Shown in pieces: positions 24,081 to 64,000 of a stretch of DNA of 64,000 bases. Positions within the stretch are counted from its first letter, which is position 1. The number at the start of each line of letters is the position of its first letter. Made by a program: the position numbers and the translations under genes. The notes below the pieces were generated by a model that was not told where the DNA came from, made no database searches, and worked only from the letters and a program-made list of their open reading frames with translations. The DNA comes from Amblyomma americanum (taxonomy: Eukaryota; Arthropoda; Arachnida; Ixodida; Ixodidae). The stretch is from assembly GCF_052857255.1 (NCBI RefSeq), contig NC_135497.1, positions 112,647,002-112,711,001 on the forward strand, in the 5' to 3' direction.

Positions 24081-24799
24081 TTTTCATTAGATCAGGAGGA
24101 AATTACAAATTATTACCGTACTTGGGATGAATGGTGTCATTAGCTTCTTGCAGTTTTATACCACGCTACCATATGTGTAGTGCCTGGAAATGATGCATTC
24201 CAAATCGACTTCCGACGAGTTACTGTATCCTTCAAGTCCCTACAGTACTGCGACACCTGTTTCAGCACAGCACAAATTGTAGTGCACTATTTTTACGCAA
24301 GTGTTATTTCTTGGTGAACCAGTGCAATGGCACGAGGCCAAAAAGGAGAGGACGGGACAAGTGCTGGTGTGTTCGCTCACAGCTGAGACCCGCAGTGTGC
24401 TGACGCCTGTAGTGGCTCAGTCGTATGAACATTTTCCTCAAATGGGAGGTGTGGGGCATAATTCCTAGTGCTCCCAGCTACCCACCAGTGATAAATGCGT
24501 ACAAGCTTTCCCCTAGCCTCTTGCACTATCGAAATATTGCTTGCAGATGCTTATTGGCCCGCCTTGTGAACGAAGCCTTCTTTGAGAGGGCTGGTGATAA
24601 AGGTGTAATGAAATTGCTTAACTGCGATAGCTACAACTCTTTTTTTAAGGAATCTTTTAACTGACACGTTATATATACACACAGTTGTGTGCGAAGGGAC
24701 TTGCAGCGTTTTCAGAGAGTGTGCTGCACCTAGCAGCGATTGCTTTGTTTCAGGTGAATTTTGCATCCTTCATGTCGTATGTTATGTGGTTCTTTTATG
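24081..24799. other. Unassigned intergenic sequence with a decayed family-B SINE
   Basis: Nothing coding. Around 24412-24520 the pattern gtggctcag...tgtggggcataattcc...gtgataaatgcgtacaagct matches the 17232 SINE with much decay. Confidence 0.4.
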
Positions 24800-24854
24800 C
24801 CATATAATTTATAATAATATAATTTATTGGTCTTTCATTACATATAATGGAGGA

Positions 24855-24898
24855 GATAAGGCAAAAAGCTGCGTACGCAGCTTGACTAAGGCCTTATC
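24855..24898. repeat. Hairpin in LINE 3' untranslated region
   Basis: Outer arms gataaggc / gccttatc enclose a perfect 18-bp palindrome, aagctgcgtacgcagctt (24866-24883). It sits near the element's 3' end, where LINE reverse transcriptases often recognise RNA structure; that role is inference. Confidence 0.7.
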
Positions 24899-25320
24899 CC
24901 CTCAAAGGCAAAACAGTAGTGAACACAGACCGAACACCGATCAGAAACTAGTAACAAAGAATAATGAAGACAATAGTTACAAATGTACAATAGATTCAAG
25001 TATCTGCGCCAAAGAAAAACAAATTTCGGTTAGGAGCAAACACAAAATGCAGTGGTAGGCCAAGTCGACAATGTACACAATGAAGAAATTATGGGTACGG
25101 AAGGAGCATGAGTAGCACAGCATATTATGACGTGAAGCAATGAAGGCACATAAAAATGTCTAGCACATCATTTGACATAGGAAAGCAAAGGAAAAAACGG
25201 TTAGGTTCTTACTCGCTGAGCATTAAATATAGCGATAAGGACACAAAAAGTATGGTACAGCGGCACATTGCTTAAGATATAAAACTAATAAGGACATTAC
25301 AAAAATAGTGTCGTGAATTA

Positions 25321-26952
25321 TCATGAAGGAAAAAAAAGTTGTTTTAAATGTTTGAGGTGAATGTTAAGAATGTCTATATTTTCTTGAAGAAAATTGTTGA
25401 GAAGAGTTGGTATCTGATATTTTAGAGAGTGTGTTGCATAATTAGTTCGATAATGCTCTACTTTCCAGTATAAGGGATTTCGCGTATTATAACCCGATGG
25501 CTCTTTGATTACCAACTCACCAAGGTTAATAAGATAATTATTGTGCTGTAGTTTGCCACGAATCAAACATTTACAAAGCTGGTATCTATGTATATCATTA
25601 ACGCTTAGCAAATTCAGGTTATGGAGCAAGGGTGCAATCGGATGATCATAGGCAGACCGGGTCATAACACGGATTGCCTTATTTTGGAGCCGGGACAGTT
25701 TTAACTTGTTGCTTAGTGTGGTAGTACCCCATACAAGAATGCAATAATTTATGTGCGACATGAACAGAGAATTGTATAGGATTAATGCTATTTTCTGAGG
25801 AAGGTAGTCTCTATGGCGATGAAAAATACCTACCATGTTTCCTAACTTGGAAGCTATGTGGTCCACATGGGCGTCCCAAGACAAGGTTTCTGTAAATAAT
25901 ACGCCTAGCGTTTTAAAACTAGGTACTATGTCTACTGTGCAATTATTGAGGGTAAGTGTTGTGTTTTGCGGAACAGATCGAGACTTTGCGCGATAAATGA
26001 TGGCTTTAGTTTTTGTTTCATTAATTACTAGACCATTTGCCCTTGCCCAGTTACTAACTTTATGTAGAATTGAGTTACCGGTATCAAGAAGTTCTGTGCA
26101 CGTGTCTGATGAGAGTAATATGGTGGTGTCGTCTGCATATATTACAAATTCTGCTCGTGCATCAATTGCTGAAATGTCATTAAGATATATGTTAAATAAA
26201 AGTGGACCCAATATACTGCCTTGAGGAACTCCAGAGTTAACTGGCAACGGACATGATGGGTGATCGTTTATGCTTACGTACTGGGAGCGACTACTCAAAT
26301 AAGACTTCAGTAAGTCTAAAGGTGGGCCATATATACCATAATATTGGAATTTGTCAGTAAGAAGATTGCGATTCATGTAGTCAAATGCTTTAGTGAAATC
26401 AATGAATATGCTTAGTACAAATTTCTTAGCCTCCAGATTTTTAATTATATATTCTTTCTGCTTAAGAAGAGCTAACTGAGTTGATCGGTACTTGCGAAAA
26501 CCGTACTGATCGTCGCTTAGTATATTCATCTTTTCACAGTATGATGTAAGCCGTTTGTGAATTAATTTTTCAAGTCCTTTCTAGAAGACTGGCAAGATAG
26601 AAATAGGACGGTAGTTATTGAGATTATTTTTTTCACCTTTTTTATGGATGACAGTTACTTTCGCTAACTGCATTGATGCAGGAAAGACACCATCTCTGAA
26701 GCACATATTAAATATATCAGTAAGAATGGGGGCTATGATGTCTAGTACAAATTTGATAGGCTTGATTTGCATGTTATATGCATCACAGCTGCAACTGTTT
26801 TTGAGGGACATAAACGCGGTGATTACTTCGTTCTCAGTTACTGGATGGAGATACATACTGTTTGTGTGGTTAGGTTTTATAAAAGAACTTGCAGCACCGG
26901 TCAACGTCGGTGTCGGCAAATTAGTAAAGTATTCATTGAATACATTCGCTAA
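25321..26952 (-). pseudogene. LINE ORF2 reverse transcriptase, one in-frame stop
   Basis: A single frame carries NYRPISILPVF, a TAG at 26581, then KGLEKLIHKR, DDQYGFRKYRSTQLALL, FIDFTKAFDYMN, NSGVPQGSILGPLLFNIYLN, the intact catalytic FVIYADDTTILL, and the C-terminal SHINYCILVWG. It continues to a stop at 25321, beyond the usual thumb. Only the TAG, a lost upstream frame and the missing endonuclease disable it, so it is one of the younger LINEs here. Confidence 0.85.
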
Positions 26953-26953
26953 G

Positions 26954-27412
26954 TCAGAACCGGATATTGTTCGACCATTTATGACAAGATCGTCTACACA
27001 ACTTGAAGATGCTGACCGATTTAAGAGACTGTTTAGTTAACGTAACTTTAACGTCACTGGCGGTACTTTGAAATGCATTTTCAAGGTAACTTACTTTAGC
27101 AACCTTCAGTGCTTTATTAAGATTGTTGCGGTATTTTTTCAACTCGCGCAAGTCGCTGACTTCACGGGTGGCTAAGAATTTGCGAAACAGTTGATTCTTC
27201 ATGGTAATTTTGGTTAACAATTGAGTCGTTATCCAAGGTTTTCGAATTCTTTTAGAGGTACGATATTCTATAACAGGAAAGTATTGATTATAAAGTGTAC
27301 TTGATTTGTCACGGAACAAATCAAATGCGTCACCTGCGTTTACAGCATTTATCACATACGACCAATTGACGTTCTGTAGATTCTGACGAAACCTTATCAA
27401 ACTTGAGTGGAT
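26954..27412 (-). pseudogene. LINE ORF2, region between endonuclease and RT
   Basis: Encodes RIRKPWITTQLLTKI and LRELKKYRNNLNKALKVAK, the KPWIT...KxRNxLxK linker typical of these LINEs. It is in another frame from the RT part, so a frameshift lies near 26950-27040. Confidence 0.75.
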
Positions 27413-27595
27413 GAAGCGCACAAAAGGCACGGCATATAGGCAAAGACGGACACGACACAGGCGCTACTTGCAACTGTTTATTGGATACACGCACGGCTTA
27501 TTTATAGCCAAGAGGTAGGGGTGATGGAAAAAGAACACAAGCAAAGGGTAAAAGATACTGGCGATGGTATGGATACTGCATGGTAGGGAAGTGAC

Positions 27596-28117
27596 TCAAA
27601 TCTTTCTAAACTTATCTAAAAATATACTCTCATTCTTATGTATGACTAGCGATGGGGTGCTGATGCAGGAACTCCCGCCTTTTTTAATCCGGTGGGCTTC
27701 TAGCAGTTCTCGGGCAGTCTTATCTTTACTTCTGCAAAGGATTTGAGTTTCCTGGAGCTTTGGTTGACAATTCTTCTCTTCTTTGCCGCAGTCCTTGCAG
27801 TGATGCGGCAAATGTGACCCGGTACCAACTCTTAGTGATCGTTTGTGCTCGGTTAAACGTGCATTAATACATCGGCCTGTCTGGCCGCTGTACACCTTTC
27901 CACAGGTCAGCGGTATGCTATAAACCACCCCCACAGCGCATTTCAGAAACGGGTTTACATGCTTAATTTCACATTCTGTTGATTTGGCATCATCATTTCC
28001 AATCTTTCGACACAGCGATGCAAGTTTTCTGGGTGCAGAGAAGACCACTGGTACTTTGTATTTTGCAGCAACACGCTTAAGATTATGAGCCACTTTGTGG
28101 GAGTATGGAATCACCAC
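27596..28117 (-). pseudogene. Penelope-like GIY-YIG endonuclease domain
   Basis: Encodes VVYSIPLTCGKVYSGQTGRC then INARLTEHKRSLR and a Cys-rich stretch HHCKDCGKEEKNC. The usual second YIG half reads YSG. The conserved RxxEH-type Arg and Glu are present. The final ELLEAHRIKK segment follows. Confidence 0.8.
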
Positions 28118-28211
28118 CGGTTTGATTTTCTTTTCAGATACTTCACCATCTTCGCTCTTTCTTTCTCTTTCTTTTTTACTTTTTTCAGTAATGCTTCCGT
28201 GACAGAACTAA

Positions 28212-28913
28212 TTACCAGGGAAGGAAAGCCTGCCTATCTAAGCTTTTGTATCTGTATATCAAAGCTTTCCTGTACTTTATGACAGCACGATTTTTTAGAG
28301 ATGTTTTAAGGCACATGATGGCAATGGCACGTTTCACAGTTTTAGGGTGCGTCGAATCGTAGGGCAACAATTCTTTGCGGGCACGAGGTCGATACATCCA
28401 GCAAACGCCTTCGTCAGTAATGGTTATGTCAATATCTAAAAACTGCAACTTTTTTTCTTCCGCGAGTTCATAAGTAAAATCCAAACCCTTGCCATGTTGT
28501 TTAAAATCTAAAAGGATATCCTGCACAGTTTGCAAATAAGTCAAGGGTGATTGCTTAGTCAATATAATTAAAAAATCGTCAACGTACCTAAAGGTCTTGA
28601 GAACTTTGCTTGCGTCAAATGCCACCGATAAGGTTCTGTCAATGCCCGCAAGAAAGATGTTGCACAGTACGGGAGCGACGCACGAACCAATGCATATTTC
28701 TCTTTTTTGCACATACATTTCACTTTGAAAAGAAACGCTTGTCGAAGACAAATAAAACTCTAAGAGTGCTAAAAAGTTATCTGCAGATATTCCGGCAGTA
28801 TTTTGGAAAGCAATCAGGCCGCTTGTTTCAATGCAGGCCAAGACAGATGCCATCAACTCTGCATGTGGTATAGAGTAAAAGAGATCAACCACATCTACAA
28901 AAAAAAAATACAA
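28212..28913 (-). pseudogene. Penelope-like reverse transcriptase core
   Basis: Contains FVDVVDLFYSIP (motif A-like Asp), GSCVAPVLCNIFLAGIDR and FRYVDDFLIIL (catalytic YVDD), and LQFLDIDITITDEGVC. The RT core looks intact; the frame is lost before the nuclease in a T-rich stretch around 28150-28210. Confidence 0.85.
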
Positions 28914-29371
28914 CCTAGTGATTCGTTCTCGCGCAGCAATTGAATGATTTCCAGACTGTTCTTGACACCAAACGGATCTTCCAGTACCAGGTTATTGAGT
29001 TGTTTTTGAAGGTAGCGGCTAACAAGATTTTGCCAGGATCCTCTTTCGCTCACTATGCACCTGAAAGGTACACCTTCCTTGTGTGTGTTCGCAGTGAAAA
29101 ACACATCCAAACTATTGCGCTTGCTGTCGTGAATACCTTTTGCGAGCTTCTGTAAACCGACTTCTTCACATACGGAAATTGCCCGAATTTTTACCTTTCC
29201 TGGTTTCAGTTTTGTAGTCTTGAAATTCTTGTGGATGGCCTGGACTGCTTTCTCGCTGAACATGCCAACTTGAAACAGCTCCATCTGTGAACACACGCCT
29301 ACACCAGTTTGAGCATCAAACTTTAGCCGGCAGGTCGGAAATAAAAGCTGTAGAGGTGCTGATAAAAGCAC
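28895..29371 (-). pseudogene. Penelope-like N-terminal and early RT region
   Basis: Encodes FFTANTHKEGVPFRCIVSER, VSRYLQKQLNNLV, DPFGVKNSLEIIQLL. The frame is lost at an uninterrupted run of T (minus strand, about 28899-28907), where the next frame continues as FFFVDVVDLFYSIPH. Confidence 0.75.
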
Positions 29372-29473
29372 TTTTAAAAAAGCACAGCTCTGTTGGGGCT
29401 GTCAGATAAAATATGCTGCACACAGATCATGTACACTCTTTATGTACAGGTGGGCTCCCGGCGGAATCTTTGT

Positions 29474-63072
<33,599 letters not shown>

Positions 63073-63074
<2 letters not shown>

Positions 63075-63590
63075 AACGATGTTACAGACCGCCGTATAAA
63101 GCGGTAATCAAACTGGGGACATCGGCGAGGATGGATGCGGAGAGGAGTGAGCGACGTCGCCGATCCGCCGAAGTCCGTCCCTGCTCTCGGATTCAGCCTG
63201 GGTTAGCAGCGAGACGCCGAGAAGGACGAGCGAAACGTCCGTGCTTCGGAGGCAGAGGGGCAGCTGTCAAAAAGGAACCAAGGGGCCAAATCAATTCCCT
63301 TGCGGGGTTTGGCGAAAAAAAGAGAAGACGAAGGGGAAAACAGAATAGATGCGCGATATGAGGGGAGATGAGAGAAAAGAAACCCGATGGGGAACAGCCA
63401 TATGAAGAAAGACGCTAGCGGGCTGCACCCCAGGCATGCCACATCTCCCGGGGAGACGGGGAGTGAATGCGCAGGCTGAATGAACGGTCCCTTCCTTGGT
63501 CGGCGGCGGCCGCGGGAGCAAAATATGATGGTGCGTCGCCGCGAGCTCTCTCGAAGGCATGACGTGTGAGCAGCCGCCGTCACTTAGGGA
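63073..63590 (-). promoter_or_regulatory. AURK: Aurora gene 1 exon 1: 5' UTR ending in the first two bases of the start codon, with CpG-rich promoter region
   Basis: The donor gtgagt (plus 63067-63072) follows an exon ending CGTTAT. Exon 2 starts with G and needs two preceding bases to keep frame, so splicing gives AT+G = ATG with G at -3. Reading upstream in that frame, a TGA lies 12 codons before the ATG with no other ATG between. That TGA also closes a 4-codon upstream ORF (ATG TCC CCA GTT). Unspliced RNA would read ATG-TGA at the same site. The stretch up to about 63590 is GC- and CpG-rich, unlike the AT-rich surroundings, which suits a promoter and transcription start. The upstream edge is a guess. 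Confidence 0.6.
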
Positions 63591-63616
63591 AGAATTACAT
63601 CGCCCGTGTGAATACC

Positions 63617-64000
63617 TCAATAACGACGCTGTTTCTCTTGAGCGACGAGGAGGAAGGTATACAATCACCTGCATACACACTAACACACACACACACAAAC
63701 ACTGCGGGGCACGCACAACCTATGTCAAGGTGAACATCAGCATCAGACTTTGGGTTCCGGTGCGACAGTCCTTGTTGGCGCCGACGCACACGGCGGCGCA
63801 GGTGCAGCCCGGTCACCGGCGAAGTATCAGCAGGCCGGTACCAGCAGGCAGGAGCGCGTCGGTAGTGCGCCTGGCTACCGGGAGGCCGGAGTCAGCAGGC
63901 GGGTGCTCACTGGTAGGCCGACTGGCTAGCCGGAGGGTGGATACAGCATGTAGGGTACCGTGGGGGGTAGCGTGCGCAAGCAGCCAGACCCCGGACCTCC
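63617..64000 (-). repeat. Start of the Gmr1-like LTR repeat in copy 2
   Basis: Matches 11880-12261 almost exactly and is cut by the window edge. Whether pol remnants follow it cannot be seen. Confidence 0.6.

Larger units (their letters stand above)
24800..27415 (-). mobile_element. CR1/Jockey-like LINE, 3' half, relatively intact RT
   Basis: 3' untranslated region at 24800-25320 (AT-rich, with the hairpin at 24855-24898), then the RT domain. Cut at its 5' side by, or against, the Penelope-like element at about 27418; no endonuclease was seen beyond it. Confidence 0.8.
27418..29440 (-). mobile_element. Penelope-like element (RT plus GIY-YIG endonuclease), frameshifted
   Basis: In order on the minus strand: an N-terminal region (NTHKEGVPFRCIVSERGSWQ), an RT with FRYVDDFLII, then a GIY-YIG nuclease, and an end with aactgtttattggatacacg on the plus strand. 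RT followed by GIY-YIG defines Penelope-like elements. It sits just downstream of the Aurora stop codon and probably contributes to or disrupts the 3' UTR. Confidence 0.85.

Overview
This is eukaryotic nuclear DNA, intron-rich and dominated by transposable elements. The LINEs, a Penelope-like element, Ty3/gypsy LTR elements, dense tRNA-derived SINEs and long microsatellites resemble what I know of hard-tick (metastriate Ixodida) genomes. That assignment comes from recognising repeat style, not from a search.

The one host gene I can reconstruct is an Aurora-type serine/threonine kinase on the minus strand. It has seven exons over about 34 kb (63074 down to 29474). The exon phases agree and predict a 274-residue protein with every kinase landmark. 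The start codon appears to be assembled by splicing: exon 1 ends in AT and exon 2 begins with G. The introns hold most of the other features: a LINE (intron 3, antisense), SINEs, a PIF/Harbinger-like MITE and a solo LTR (mainly intron 5), and in the last intron a young full-length Ty3/gypsy element and a perfect (CA)352 tract.

Positions 1-12261 and 51691-64000 are nearly identical direct copies, about 51.7 kb apart, and neither edge of the duplication lies in the window. Copy 1 therefore carries exons 1-3 of a second Aurora gene whose remaining exons would lie before position 1. The layout suits a head-to-tail array with one kinase gene per unit, or an assembly that joined two haplotypes. A third, older copy of the exon 2 region lies inverted at 17746-21772 and holds a decayed exon 2. 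A patch near 61.5 kb shows copy 2 matching this inverted copy exactly, as expected from gene conversion.

Layout: 1-3.7 kb LINE copy 1; 3.7-12.3 kb 5' part of Aurora gene 2; 11.9-15.6 kb degraded LTR element with PR-IN-(RT)-RH order (Gmr1-like); 17.7-21.8 kb inverted segment; 21.9-29.4 kb stacked minus-strand LINE, RTE and Penelope remnants; 29.5-63.6 kb Aurora gene 1 with its intronic elements.
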